From Paracoccus alcaliphilus (GTDB taxonomy: Bacteria; Pseudomonadota; Alphaproteobacteria; Rhodobacterales; Rhodobacteraceae): 64,000 nucleotides of DNA. Both the position numbers and the translations under genes were made by a program. Below, piece by piece: positions 1-8,396 of this stretch. The stretch covers positions 630,001-694,000 of the forward strand of contig NZ_CP067124.1 of the NCBI RefSeq assembly GCF_028553725.1, read 5' to 3'. The first letter of the stretch is position 1. Each line of letters starts with the position of its first letter. Under the pieces are notes generated by a model. The model searched no databases. It was not told the DNA's origin and saw nothing but the letters and a program-made list of their open reading frames with translations.

Positions 1-86
1 ATCAGCAATGCCAGCGGAATCAGCCCCAGCAGCCAGACCAGCCAGACGGGTATCCGCCGCAGCCAGCGGTTCAGCCACGCCGCCAT
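1..86 (-). CDS. msrQ: MsrQ, heme-binding membrane subunit of the methionine sulfoxide reductase (N-terminal fragment)
   Basis: The fragment begins with an ATG read leftward from 86 and runs out of the window. Its 28 visible residues start [20 protein letters not shown]: a basic stretch and then the first hydrophobic membrane segment, as in MsrQ (YedZ). MsrQ is the inner-membrane cytochrome that passes electrons to periplasmic MsrP. The start codon shares one base with the stop of msrP (TGATG), so the two are translationally coupled. Identification rests mainly on this position after msrP and on the N-terminal character; the heme-ligand histidines lie outside the window. Confidence 0.8.
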   Translation of the reverse strand, partial: MAAWLNRWLRRIPVWLVWLLGLIPLALL

Positions 87-982
87 CAATAATCTTTCGC
101 CAGATCCATCCCGGCATAGAGCTGCGCCACCTGATCGCCATAGCCGTTGAACATCAGCGTCTCCTGCCGTCCGCCGAACAGGCCCGCGCCGATCCGCCGC
201 TCGGTTGCTTGCGACCAGCGCGGATGGTCCACCTGCGGATTCACATTGGCATAGAATCCGTATTCGCGCGGTTGCATACGCTGCCAGGTCGAGGCCGGTT
301 GCTGGTCGGTCAGGATGATGCGGACAATCGACTTGATGGATTTGAAGCCATATTTCCACGGCACCACCAGCCGGATCGGCGCGCCGTTCTGGTTGGGCAG
401 CACTTCGTCATAAAGACCCGTCGCCAGAATCGTCAGCGGATGGGTGGCCTCGTCCAGCCGCAACCCCTCGATATAGGGCCATGTCAGCAGCGGATAACGC
501 TGGCCGTGCATCTCTTCGGGGCGCAGCAGGGTGCGGAACTCGACGTATTTCGCGCCGGACTGCACGCCCACGCGATCCAGCACCGAGGCCAGCGTCACCC
601 CGATCCAGGGAATCACCATCGACCAGCCCTCGACGCAGCGCAGACGATAGATGCGCTGTTCCAGCGCGTTGTCGGGGGCCAGATCCTCGACACCATACTG
701 GCCGGGGCGGTCCACCATGCCCCCGATCTCGACCGACCAGGGATCGGTGGTCAGCGCGCCCGCGTGACGGGCCGGGTCCTCTTTGCCGGTGCCGAATTCA
801 TAAAAATTGTTATAGTTGGTGATCTGCTCCAGCGTGTTCGGTTTCTCATCGGTGGAAAGTTGCGACGGCCTGCCGGTCAGCGCCCATGCGGGCGCGGATG
901 CCAGCGCAGCGCCAGCCGCGATAAAGCTGCGACGGTTCAGGTAATCGGCGCGTGGTGTCACGTCGGACCAGTTCAGTTTCAT
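86..982 (-). CDS. msrP: MsrP, protein-methionine-sulfoxide reductase catalytic subunit (molybdoenzyme)
   Basis: 298 aa. A periplasmic molybdopterin enzyme of the YedY/MsrP family that repairs oxidised methionines in envelope proteins, drawing electrons from the quinone pool through MsrQ. The N-terminus has a twin-arginine signal ([10 protein letters not shown] at about residues 12-21), as expected for a cofactor-loaded Tat substrate. The segment [15 protein letters not shown] contains the cysteine that ligands molybdenum. The ATG at 982 is preferred to the upstream frame-open start at 1042 because it puts the RR motif at normal distance from the N-terminus. It overlaps msrQ by one base. The family is well recognised. 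Confidence 0.96.
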   Translation of the reverse strand: MKLNWSDVTPRADYLNRRSFIAAGAALASAPAWALTGRPSQLSTDEKPNTLEQITNYNNFYEFGTGKEDPARHAGALTTDPWSVEIGGMVDRPGQYGVEDLAPDNALEQRIYRLRCVEGWSMVIPWIGVTLASVLDRVGVQSGAKYVEFRTLLRPEEMHGQRYPLLTWPYIEGLRLDEATHPLTILATGLYDEVLPNQNGAPIRLVVPWKYGFKSIKSIVRIILTDQQPASTWQRMQPREYGFYANVNPQVDHPRWSQATERRIGAGLFGGRQETLMFNGYGDQVAQLYAGMDLAKDY

Positions 983-1099
983 CGCCACACCCCGGATTGC
1001 TGCCGCATCGCCAGAAAGACCATGCCAGAGGTTACGCCGCAAAACCCGCCCGCGTCACAATCGCGATGCCGGTTTCACGCAATCCTGATCGAAAGAGGG

Positions 1100-3151
1100 T
1101 TATCCGGCGCTGATTTCAGCCAGAAAGGCCGCGCCGAACCGTTCCATCCGCGCGGAATCAAGGTGTCGCGACAGGGCGGCGGGATCGGCGGGCCGGGTCT
1201 CGGCGATGCGTTTGATCTGCCCGGTCGAACAGGACAGCGGCTTTTCGGTGCCGTCCTCGCCCCGCATCAGCCGGTTCTGGGCCTCGACCAGCCGGTCGAA
1301 CAGCGCACCTTCGGGCCGCCCCGCCAGCTTGCGCCGCATCGGGTGCATGTCGGACACCTCGCCCGCGATCACCTCAAGGAAGGCGCGACCATAGCTGTCC
1401 AGTTTTTTCGCGCCGACGCCGTTGATCTGCGCCATTTCGTCCAGATCGCGGGGGCGGCGCTCGGCCATCTCGATCAGGGTGCGGTCGGGAAAGATGACAT
1501 AGGCGGGCACGCGCGCCGCCTCGGCCAGCGCGCGGCGTTTGGCCTTCAGCGCCGACAGCAGTGGCTCGTCCTCTTCCGAGACCTGCGTGCGCAGGACCAC
1601 GGCGGGCTTTTCGCGCTGCGTCACATCATGGCGCAGCGTCACCGGCTGATCGCCGCGCAGCACCGGATGGGCGGCCTCGGTCAGATGCAGCGCGCCGTGG
1701 CGGGCGGGGTCGGGGCGGCACAGGTCGCGGCCCATCATCTGCCGGAAGATCGCCTGCCACTGGCCCTTGCCGTATTCGCGGCCGACGCCGAAGGTCGGCA
1801 GGCGGTCATGGCCGCGCTCGCGCACCTTTTCGGTCTGGTTGCCGGTCAGGATGTCGATCAGATGGCCCGCGCCGAACCATTCGCCGGTCCGCACTATCGC
1901 CGACAGCGCCTTGCGCACCGCCTGCGTGGCATCGAACAGACGCGGCGGACTGGCGCAGAGATCGCAATTCCCGCAATCGCCCTCCAGCGTTTCGCCGAAA
2001 TAGCCCAGCAACTGACGGCGGCGGCAGCCTGTGGCCTCGGCCAGTCCCAGCAGCGCGTTCAGCCGGCCGTGATCGGCGGCCTTGCGGGCGTCCTCGGCCA
2101 GCCCCTCGTCGATCTGGGTGCGGCGCAGGCGGATATCGTCGGGACCATAAAGCGCCAGCGCCTCGGCCGGGTCGCCGTCGCGCCCGGCGCGGCCGATTTC
2201 CTGATAATAGCCCTCGATCGACTTGGGCAGGTCGGAATGCATCACCCAGCGGATGTCCGGCTTGTCGATACCCATGCCGAAGGCGATGGTGGCGACGACG
2301 ATCAGCCCGTCCTCGCGCTGGAAACGGGTTTCCACTGCGCGACGATGCAGCGCCTCCATACCGCCGTGATAGGCGACGGCGGCGTGACCCGCCTGTTCCA
2401 GCGCTGCCGCCAGGGTCTCGGTCCGGGCGCGGCTGGCGCAATAGACGATACCGGACTGGCCGCGCCGCGCTGCGGCAAAGTTCAAAAGCTGCTTGCGCGG
2501 GCTGTCCTTGGGCTGGAAGGCCAGCCGGATATTGGGTCGGTCGAAACCGCGCAGGAAGGTCGTGGGGTCCTGCCCGTCGAACAGGCGGGTGACGATCTCG
2601 GCCCGGGTCTCGGCATCGGCGGTGGCGGTAAAGGCCGATAGCGGCACGTCCAGTGCGCGTTTCAGATCGCCGATGCGCAGATAGTCGGGGCGGAAGTCAT
2701 GGCCCCACTGGCTGACGCAATGCGCCTCGTCCACGGCGATCGCCGTCACGCCAGAGCGGCGCAGCAGGTTCACCGTCCCGCCCGCAGCCAGCCGTTCCGG
2801 CGCCATATAAAGCAGCTTCAGCCCGCCGCGCGACAGCGCCTCGAACACCGCATCGGTTTCATCCTGCGTATTGCCCGAGGTCAGCGCCCCCGCCGCCACC
2901 CCGGCCTCGGTCAGGGCGCGGACCTGGTCGCGCATCAGCGCGATCAGCGGCGAAATGACGACCGTCAGCCCCTCGCGCATCAGCGCGGGCAGCTGGAAGC
3001 ACAGCGACTTGCCGCCGCCGGTGGGCATGATCGCCAGCACGTCCCGGCCTTCGGCCACGGCCTCGACAATCTCGCCCTGACCGGGGCGGAAACCGTCGAA
3101 CCCCCAGACCTGCCGCAGCAGATCGCCCGCTGTTGGCCGGTCCAGCATCAC
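1100..3151 (-). CDS. recQ: ATP-dependent DNA helicase RecQ
   Basis: 683 aa, normal for the family. A 3'-5' DNA helicase acting in recombination and stalled-fork repair. Walker A is MPTGGGKSLCFQLP near residue 41 and motif II is VDEAHCVSQWGHDFRP near residue 140. Next come the second RecA lobe with RAGRDG, a zinc-binding RQC region (CRRRQLLGYFGE then CGNCDLC), and a C-terminal HRDC domain (INGVGAKKLDSYG). Its ATG overlaps the stop of yggT in an ATGA arrangement, so the two are likely co-transcribed. A second ATG three bases in (3148) could also be used. Confidence 0.96.
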   Translation of the reverse strand: MMLDRPTAGDLLRQVWGFDGFRPGQGEIVEAVAEGRDVLAIMPTGGGKSLCFQLPALMREGLTVVISPLIALMRDQVRALTEAGVAAGALTSGNTQDETDAVFEALSRGGLKLLYMAPERLAAGGTVNLLRRSGVTAIAVDEAHCVSQWGHDFRPDYLRIGDLKRALDVPLSAFTATADAETRAEIVTRLFDGQDPTTFLRGFDRPNIRLAFQPKDSPRKQLLNFAAARRGQSGIVYCASRARTETLAAALEQAGHAAVAYHGGMEALHRRAVETRFQREDGLIVVATIAFGMGIDKPDIRWVMHSDLPKSIEGYYQEIGRAGRDGDPAEALALYGPDDIRLRRTQIDEGLAEDARKAADHGRLNALLGLAEATGCRRRQLLGYFGETLEGDCGNCDLCASPPRLFDATQAVRKALSAIVRTGEWFGAGHLIDILTGNQTEKVRERGHDRLPTFGVGREYGKGQWQAIFRQMMGRDLCRPDPARHGALHLTEAAHPVLRGDQPVTLRHDVTQREKPAVVLRTQVSEEDEPLLSALKAKRRALAEAARVPAYVIFPDRTLIEMAERRPRDLDEMAQINGVGAKKLDSYGRAFLEVIAGEVSDMHPMRRKLAGRPEGALFDRLVEAQNRLMRGEDGTEKPLSCSTGQIKRIAETRPADPAALSRHLDSARMERFGAAFLAEISAG

Positions 3152-3441
3152 ATGCCGTAAAAGAAGCCTGCGTTATTCGCCAGCGCGCGCTGCAGGATGA
3201 TGATGATGATGAACAGAACCAGCGGCGCCAGATCCAGCCCGCCGGTATTGGGCAGGATATTGCGGATCGGGCCGTAAAGCGGTTCCAGCAGCCGGTTCAG
3301 CCCGTCCCACAGCTGCGCGATCAGTGGCTGACGCAGGTTCAGCACCTGAAAATTGATCAGCCACGACATGATGATGTGGACGATCATGATGAACCACAGC
3401 ACCTGAAGGATCAGTTGCAATGCCTGATAAAGCGTTACCAT
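3148..3441 (-). CDS. YggT family membrane protein
   Basis: 97 aa with two hydrophobic helices (about residues 5-30 and 68-90), consistent with a small inner-membrane protein of the YggT family. The conserved family pattern is visible: WLINFQVLNLRQPL, then LEPLYGPIRNILP and GGLDLAPLVL. The biochemical function is unsettled; members have been linked to osmotic and ion homeostasis and to cell division or photosystem factors in other lineages. It lies directly upstream of recQ with a 4-base overlap. The ATG at 3441 follows a GAGGGC stretch that can serve as ribosome binding site. Confidence 0.9.
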   Translation of the reverse strand: MVTLYQALQLILQVLWFIMIVHIIMSWLINFQVLNLRQPLIAQLWDGLNRLLEPLYGPIRNILPNTGGLDLAPLVLFIIIIILQRALANNAGFFYGM

Positions 3442-3585
3442 CGTGCCCTCTTTGTCGCTTTCCCGCACTGTATGGCCGCGCCGGGGGCCGGGCGCAACCC
3501 GGTTGCCGCCGCGTCGGTGGTTGACCTTGCCCATCCGCCGCGCCAAGCCGGTCTGATCCGCGCCAAACTGCCAGAAGGGACGCCG

Positions 3586-4146
3586 ATGTATCCGCTGCTG
3601 CGCTTCGTCAAGGAAATGATCAAGTTCCGCAATGCCCCGCGCCTCGGGCCGCTGGAGGCGCATGTCTCGACCCATATCTGCTGGCCCTGGGATCTGGACC
3701 CGTGGATCGAGCTGAACAACGGCCGCACCCTGACGCTTTATGATCTGGGCCGCATTCCGATGGCGCAGCGCGTGGGGCTGGTGCCGATCCTGCGGCAGCG
3801 GGGCTGGGGCATCACCGTGGCCGGAAACTCGACCCGCTATCGCCGCCGCATCCGCATGTTCGACCGTTTCTCGATGGTGTCGCGGATGGTCGGCTGGGAT
3901 CACCGCTTCTTCTATATGGAGCAAAGCATGTGGCGGCGCGGCGAGTGCTGCAACCAGATGCTGCTGCGTTCGGCGGTGACATCCCCGGCGGGCATCGTCG
4001 ATCCGGGTCAGGTGCTGGCCGCGCTGGGGCACAGCCCCGACAGCCCCGCCCTGCCCGGCTGGGTCGCCGCATGGATCGAGGCGGATGCGCAGCGGACATG
4101 GCCCCCCGAATTACCCCTTGAAGCAAAAGCACTCTTGTCAGCCTGA
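3586..4146 (+). CDS. Acyl-CoA thioesterase-like protein (hot-dog fold)
   Basis: 186 aa. The sequence resembles the thioesterase/THEM6-like hot-dog group: an N-terminal PLEAHVSTHICWPWDLDPWIELNNG segment (the D-x-N-x-H-type region of 4HBT proteins in modified form), then YDLGRIPMAQRVGL, a strand-rich middle and an R-rich strand (YRRRIRMFDRF). Proteins of this group hydrolyse acyl-CoA thioesters, but the substrate cannot be read from sequence. The ATG at 3586 was chosen because it follows GAAGGGA at good spacing; an upstream in-frame start would run into the divergent yggT. The gene stands alone, transcribed away from yggT. Confidence 0.8.
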   Translation: MYPLLRFVKEMIKFRNAPRLGPLEAHVSTHICWPWDLDPWIELNNGRTLTLYDLGRIPMAQRVGLVPILRQRGWGITVAGNSTRYRRRIRMFDRFSMVSRMVGWDHRFFYMEQSMWRRGECCNQMLLRSAVTSPAGIVDPGQVLAALGHSPDSPALPGWVAAWIEADAQRTWPPELPLEAKALLSA

Positions 4147-4189
4147 CCGCAGCCTGCCTTATTGCGCCAAGCGACAGGAAGGGGCAGGC

Positions 4190-5560
4190 ATGGACCGCAA
4201 GAGGATCTGGGGCTGGTGGTTCTTCGACTGGGCCAGCCAACCCTATCATACATTGCTGCTGACCTTCGTCTTCTCGATCTATTTCGCCGAGGTCGCACAA
4301 CGCCATTTCATCGCCATGGGCGACAGCATCACGCTGGCGGGCGCGAAGGCGCAGACGCTGTGGGGTTACGGGCTGGCGATCAGCGGCGCGGTGATCGCCA
4401 TGCTGGCGCCGATCCTTGGCGCCATCGCCGATACGTCGGGGCGGCGGATGCCGTGGATCTGGCTGTTCTCGGGGCTTTACGTCATCGGCGCGGCAGGGCT
4501 GTGGTATCTGATGCCCAACCAGCCGGCGCTGATCCAGGCGGTGACGCTGTTCGGCATCGGCCTGATCGGGGTCGAGTTCGCGACCATCTTCACCAATGCC
4601 CTGCTGCCCGGACTGGCGCCGCGCGATGAGATCGGCCGCCTGTCGGGCTCGGGCTATGCCTTCGGCTATCTGGGCGGCGTGATCGCGCTGGCGCTGATGC
4701 TGGCGCTGTTTCAGGAAACCCCGTCAGGCAGGACGCTGGCCGGGCTGGAGCCGCTGTTCGGGCTGAACCCTGAACTGCGCGAGGGCACCCGCTTTGTCGG
4801 TCCCTTCGTGGCGATCTGGTATGTGATCTTCATGGTGCCGTTCTTTCTGTGGGTGCGCGAACCGCGCGGCCCGCGCCAGCCGATCCGGCTGGGCGTGGCG
4901 ATGCGCGACCTGTGGGCGCTGATCCGCAGCCTGCGCAACCGCCGCAGCCTGGCGATGTGGCTGCTGTCCTCGATGCTGTCGCGGGACGCGCTGAATGCGC
5001 TTTACGGCTTTGGCGGGGTCTATGCGGGCACGGTGCTGGGCTGGCCGGTGTTTCTGGCCGGGGTCTTCGGCGTCGTCAGCGCGGTGGCGGCGACCTTCGT
5101 CAGCTGGCTGGGCGGTCGCGCCGATCGCCTCTGGGGGCCGAAACCCGTCATCATCCTGTGCAGCCTGATGCTGATCGTGGTCTGTACCATCATCATCGGC
5201 ATGGACCGCAACACGATCTTCGGCGTCACCGCGCCCGCGCAGCCGATGCTGGCAGGGCTGCGCCTGCCGGACCTGATCTTTTTCGGCTGCGGCATGCTGA
5301 TCGGCGGCGCGGGCGGCGCGTTGCAGGCCGCCAGCCGCACGATGATGGTGCGCCACACGACCGAGGAGCGCGCGACCGAGGGCTTTGGCCTCTATGCGCT
5401 GTCGGGCAAGGCGACGGCGTTTCTGGCGCCGTTTTCCATCGCCCTCGTGACCGATCTGGTCGGAAATCAGCGCATCGGCTTCTCTCCTGTGATCGTGATG
5501 TTCCTTCTGGCGCTGGTCTTGCTAGTCTGGGTCAAACCGGAGGGAGAGACAGAACAGTGA
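4190..5560 (+). CDS. MFS transporter of the UMF1 (Atg22-like) group
   Basis: 456 aa with about twelve membrane helices. The N-terminus IWGWWFFDWASQPYHTLLLTFVFSIYF is the signature of UMF1-type major facilitator proteins. A second recognisable part is the SGSGYAFGYLGGVIAL helix. The substrate is unknown; eukaryotic relatives export vacuolar amino acids. The ATG at 4190 sits behind CAGGAAGGGG, a strong ribosome binding site. Its stop overlaps the GTG start of mepA (GTGA), so both belong to one transcript. Confidence 0.88.
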   Translation: MDRKRIWGWWFFDWASQPYHTLLLTFVFSIYFAEVAQRHFIAMGDSITLAGAKAQTLWGYGLAISGAVIAMLAPILGAIADTSGRRMPWIWLFSGLYVIGAAGLWYLMPNQPALIQAVTLFGIGLIGVEFATIFTNALLPGLAPRDEIGRLSGSGYAFGYLGGVIALALMLALFQETPSGRTLAGLEPLFGLNPELREGTRFVGPFVAIWYVIFMVPFFLWVREPRGPRQPIRLGVAMRDLWALIRSLRNRRSLAMWLLSSMLSRDALNALYGFGGVYAGTVLGWPVFLAGVFGVVSAVAATFVSWLGGRADRLWGPKPVIILCSLMLIVVCTIIIGMDRNTIFGVTAPAQPMLAGLRLPDLIFFGCGMLIGGAGGALQAASRTMMVRHTTEERATEGFGLYALSGKATAFLAPFSIALVTDLVGNQRIGFSPVIVMFLLALVLLVWVKPEGETEQ

Positions 5561-6420
5561 TCCGCAAAATTCTGACGACGGCGGCCCTGATGCTGGGGCT
5601 GGCCGCACCGGCGGCGGCAGATCCGCTGGCCAAGGATGTGTTCGGCGGCTTTCGCGCCGCGTCGCAGGGGCCGGCGGTGTCGATCGGCTTTTACTCGCAG
5701 GGTTGCGGGCAGGGCTTCGTGCAACTGCCCGAATCCGGGCCAAGCTGGCAGGCGATGCGCCTGTCGCGCAACCGCAACTGGGGCCACCCGCAGATGATCG
5801 AGTTCCTGATCGGCCTGTCGCGCGCGGCGCAGCAGGCGGGCTGGCCGGGGCTGTACATCGGCGATATCAGCCAGCCGCGCGGCGGGCCGATGACCTCCGG
5901 CCATGCCAGCCACCAGTTGGGGCTGGACGCCGATATCTGGATGCTGCCGCCATCCTCGCTGAACCTGTCGCCGCAGCAGCGCGAGAACCTGTCCTCGGTC
6001 TCGGTCACCAATCAGGCGGGCACGCAACTGTCGAACCACTGGACGCCGGGGCATATGTCGATCATGCGTGCCGCCGCCCGCGATCCGCGCGTGGAACGCA
6101 TTCTGGTCGATCCCGTCGCCAAGGTCGCCATGTGCCAGATGGAGACCGGCGACCGGCGCTGGCTGAACAAGGTGCGCCCGATCAACGCCCACAACTATCA
6201 CTTCCATGTCCGGCTGGCCTGCCCGCAAGGCTCGATCTGCCGGGTGCAGGACCCGCCCCCGCCGGGCGACGGCTGCGAAGAGGCGCGCGAATGGATCCGC
6301 AACCGGATCGATCCCAGCCGCGTCAAACCCGTGCCGCCCGATCCCAATTACCGCCACCCCCGCACCTATCGGATGAGCGAATTGCCCGCACAATGCCAAA
6401 CTGTCGCCTCGGCACCCTGA
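5557..6420 (+). CDS. mepA: MepA, penicillin-insensitive murein endopeptidase
   Basis: 287 aa. A periplasmic zinc peptidase that cleaves D-Ala-meso-DAP crosslinks in peptidoglycan. A signal peptide ends near AAPAAADPL. The LAS-type zinc site is visible as SGHASHQLGLDADIW (His and Asp ligands) and INAHNYHFHVRL (active-site and third-ligand histidines). The GTG start at 5557 overlaps the stop of the preceding MFS gene by four bases and gives a signal peptide of normal length. The 3' end overlaps the next gene by 28 bases. Confidence 0.95.
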   Translation: MIRKILTTAALMLGLAAPAAADPLAKDVFGGFRAASQGPAVSIGFYSQGCGQGFVQLPESGPSWQAMRLSRNRNWGHPQMIEFLIGLSRAAQQAGWPGLYIGDISQPRGGPMTSGHASHQLGLDADIWMLPPSSLNLSPQQRENLSSVSVTNQAGTQLSNHWTPGHMSIMRAAARDPRVERILVDPVAKVAMCQMETGDRRWLNKVRPINAHNYHFHVRLACPQGSICRVQDPPPPGDGCEEAREWIRNRIDPSRVKPVPPDPNYRHPRTYRMSELPAQCQTVASAP

Positions 6421-7337
6421 TCGCGACGGCGACCATCATTCTGCTGACGGCCGGCGCCCCTGCGCCGGCCGCTGTGCTGGAACATGTCGGAACCTTCGTC
6501 TGGCGCGAAAAGGTCAGCCATTTCGGCGGCTTTTCCGGCATCGAGATCAGCGAGGACGGCCACGGCTTTCACGCCCTGTCCGACCGGGCGCAACTGTTCT
6601 GGGGCAGCATCGACCGCGACGCGGAAGGCCGCATCCGGGGCATGAACATCGCCGGTCGCGCGCATCTGAAGGACAGCGCCGGGGTGCCGCTGAAGCCCGG
6701 CTTTCAGGGCGACAGCGAAGGCATCGCCATCGGCGCCGACGGCACCATCTGGATCAGCTTCGAGGGGCTGAACCGCATCGCCGGCTATGCCGACCCGGAT
6801 GCCGCCGCCACCCGCCTGCCCCGCCCGCCGCGCCTGCCGGAACTGAAGGTCAATCTTGGCTTCGAATCACTGGCGATCCTGCCCGACGGCACGCTGATGA
6901 CCATGCCGGAACTTTCGCTGTCGCCCGACGATCCCTTCCCGGTGCTGCATTTCCGCGATGACGAATGGAGCCAGCCCTATACGATCCGCCGCGACGGAGA
7001 ATGGCGCCCGGTCGGGTCCGATTACGGCCCGGACGGCTGGTTCTATCTGCTCGAGCGCGGCTTTCACGGCATCCTCGGCTTTTCCTCGCGCGTGCGGCGG
7101 ATGCAGCTGACCGAAACCGGCCCGATAAACGAGGAAATCCTGCTGGAGACCCGGCCGCTGCAATATGACAATCTGGAGGGCATTTCCGCATGGCATGACG
7201 GTCACGGCGTGCGGCTGACGATGATCTCGGACGACAATTTCCTGTTCGTCCAGCGCACCGAACTGGTCGAATACCGCGTGATCGAACAGGACCCGACCGA
7301 GACCGCCGCATCAGCGCCGATCAAGCCGCAAGATTGA
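6393..7337 (+). CDS. Esterase-like activity of phytase family protein, exported
   Basis: 314 aa. After a signal peptide (LLTAGAPAPAA) the protein shows the pattern of the 'esterase-like activity of phytase' family, probably a beta-propeller: FGGFSGIEISEDGHGFHALSDR near the N-terminus, GDSEGIAIGADGTIWISFEG, NLGFESLAILPDGTLM, and a C-terminal DNLEGISAWHDGHGVRLTMISDDN. Activity is known only by family name and substrates are uncertain. The ATG at 6393 lies inside the 3' end of mepA in another frame, suggesting translational coupling. Confidence 0.85.
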   Translation: MPNCRLGTLIATATIILLTAGAPAPAAVLEHVGTFVWREKVSHFGGFSGIEISEDGHGFHALSDRAQLFWGSIDRDAEGRIRGMNIAGRAHLKDSAGVPLKPGFQGDSEGIAIGADGTIWISFEGLNRIAGYADPDAAATRLPRPPRLPELKVNLGFESLAILPDGTLMTMPELSLSPDDPFPVLHFRDDEWSQPYTIRRDGEWRPVGSDYGPDGWFYLLERGFHGILGFSSRVRRMQLTETGPINEEILLETRPLQYDNLEGISAWHDGHGVRLTMISDDNFLFVQRTELVEYRVIEQDPTETAASAPIKPQD

Positions 7338-7426
7338 CAAGGACGGCAGGCGCGGCGTATGGGCCGCGCTGTCCCGCCTTGCGGGGCCGAGTTCTTCCGC
7401 CACCTTGTAAAACGGAAATCGCGTCC

Positions 7427-8029
7427 ATGACCCGCTATCTGCCCGGCGTCCTCGCCATGGCCATCATCGTGGTGGCCTCGAACATCCTTGTGCAATTCGT
7501 GGTCGGCAACTGGCTGACCTGGGGGGCGTTCACCTATCCGCTGGCCTTTCTGGTGACCGAGGTGATGAACCGCGTCTATGGCCCCGCCGCCGCGCGCCGC
7601 GTGGTCTTCGCGGGTTTCATCGCCGGTGTGCTGTGTTCGGTGATCGCCGCCGGGCTGGACAAGACCACCCTGCGCATCGCCATCGGCTCTGGCGCGGCCT
7701 TCCTTTGCGCCCAACTGACCGATATCGTGGTCTTCAACACCCTGCGCGACCGCAAATGGTGGGTCGCGCCGCTGACATCGTCGATGATCGGGTCCTGCGT
7801 CGATACGGCGCTGTTCTTTACCATCGCCTTTGCCGCCGCCCTGCCCGCAGACGGCAATACCGGCTGGGCGAACGAGCAGGTGGCGCTGCTGGGCGCGGGT
7901 CCGGTCACGTCGCTGTGGATATCGTTGGCAATTGCCGATTGGCTGGTCAAGATGTTGCTGGCAATACTGACTCTTGTGCCATTTCGCATCATCGTCCGCA
8001 ATTTGTTGCGAGGTCGGCAAGAAATCTGA
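7427..8029 (+). CDS. yhhQ: Queuosine-precursor transporter, VUT/YhhQ family
   Basis: 200 aa with six predicted membrane helices. VUT/YhhQ proteins import queuosine precursors such as preQ0 or preQ1. Family marks include NILVQF, WGAFTYPLAFLVTEVMNRVYGP near residue 25, FLCAQLTDIVVFNTLRDRKWWVAPLTSS and a final helix with DWLVKMLLAILTLVPF. The start at ATG 7427 removes an unlikely 31-residue hydrophilic extension. The 89-base leader contains two GC hairpins (around 7350-7369 and 7374-7386), but I could not match them to a preQ1 riboswitch. Confidence 0.9.
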   Translation: MTRYLPGVLAMAIIVVASNILVQFVVGNWLTWGAFTYPLAFLVTEVMNRVYGPAAARRVVFAGFIAGVLCSVIAAGLDKTTLRIAIGSGAAFLCAQLTDIVVFNTLRDRKWWVAPLTSSMIGSCVDTALFFTIAFAAALPADGNTGWANEQVALLGAGPVTSLWISLAIADWLVKMLLAILTLVPFRIIVRNLLRGRQEI

Positions 8030-8096
8030 TTGACAGAAAAACAATCTGTGTCACGGTTGCCCTTACAACGGCAACTTATTGAAAGGAGGTGGTCCA

Positions 8097-8153
8097 GTGT
8101 CGAGAGTGATATTGGAGAGAGGTGTCGGAACAGTCAGGGGGGCCGTGGCCTGA
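8097..8153 (+). CDS. Putative 18-residue leader-type peptide
   Basis: A GTG start five bases after the strong Shine-Dalgarno sequence GGAGGTGG opens an 18-codon frame (VSRVILERGVGTVRGAVA) that stops at TGA 8151. I do not recognise the peptide. Support for translation is only the ribosome binding site; the peptide could be a regulatory leader or a by-product of a structured RNA. It is followed by hairpins and a terminator rather than by a gene, which argues against classical attenuation of a downstream operon. Confidence 0.3.
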   Translation: MSRVILERGVGTVRGAVA

Positions 8154-8236
8154 GGGCAGCCCCAAGGGTCGTAAACCCTGATTGGGACCGGACGGATCTT
8201 ATTCCATCCCTAACCGGACCATCTCCGTAGATCTCG

Positions 8237-8270
8237 CGGGCCGTCTGATCTGGACGGCCCGTTTCTGTTG
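8237..8270 (+). terminator. Rho-independent terminator of the small transcript
   Basis: A nine-base-pair GC-rich stem (CGGGCCGTC with GACGGCCCG) closes a 7-base loop and is followed by GTTTCTGTTG, a moderately U-rich tail. It lies about 85 bases after the end of the mini-ORF and 127 bases before the next gene. Confidence 0.6.
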
Positions 8271-8396
8271 CGGCCCCGGTTGTCGCCGGGCCACATCGGT
8301 CACTCGGCATGGGGCGGAACGTCGCCCGGCCTTGTCCCGGCCCGGCAAATGGGGGACTAGGGGGCCATACCACCCATGATCCTCAGAGAAACGCCG

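Larger units (their letters stand above)
8056..8270 (+). ncRNA. Candidate small structured transcript with strong RBS, mini-ORF and terminator
   Basis: This stretch holds most of the 367-base gap between the queuosine transporter and the DMT exporter. In order it has a hairpin GTTGCC/GGCAAC (8056-8061 with 8070-8075), a near-perfect Shine-Dalgarno GAAAGGAGGTGG at 8081-8092, and a GTG-started 18-codon ORF (8097-8153). Then come a GGGGC/GCCCC hairpin spanning the ORF stop, an AGGGT/ACCCT hairpin near 8166-8180, and a long hairpin CGGGCCGTC/GACGGCCCG (8237-8245 with 8253-8261) followed by GTTTCTGTT. The layout suggests a short independent transcript with intrinsic termination. Function is unknown and no known RNA family was assigned. 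Confidence 0.45.

Noticed and set aside
8..2641. 877-residue plus-strand open frame across msrP and recQ
   Set aside because: It is the antisense shadow of two well-recognised minus-strand genes; low-complexity composition with many H, Q, R and G residues and no domain.
7338..7426. preQ1 riboswitch in front of the queuosine transporter
   Set aside because: The consensus elements could not be found by eye; left as a question rather than a feature.
8030..8052. TTGACA at 8030 as a -35 element for the small transcript
   Set aside because: No acceptable -10 hexamer occurs at 16-18 bases; the motif overlaps the transporter stop codon and may be chance.
8151..8153. Read-through of TGA (selenocysteine or frameshift) extending the mini-ORF
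   Set aside because: The frame meets TAA six codons later and there is no reason to invoke recoding.
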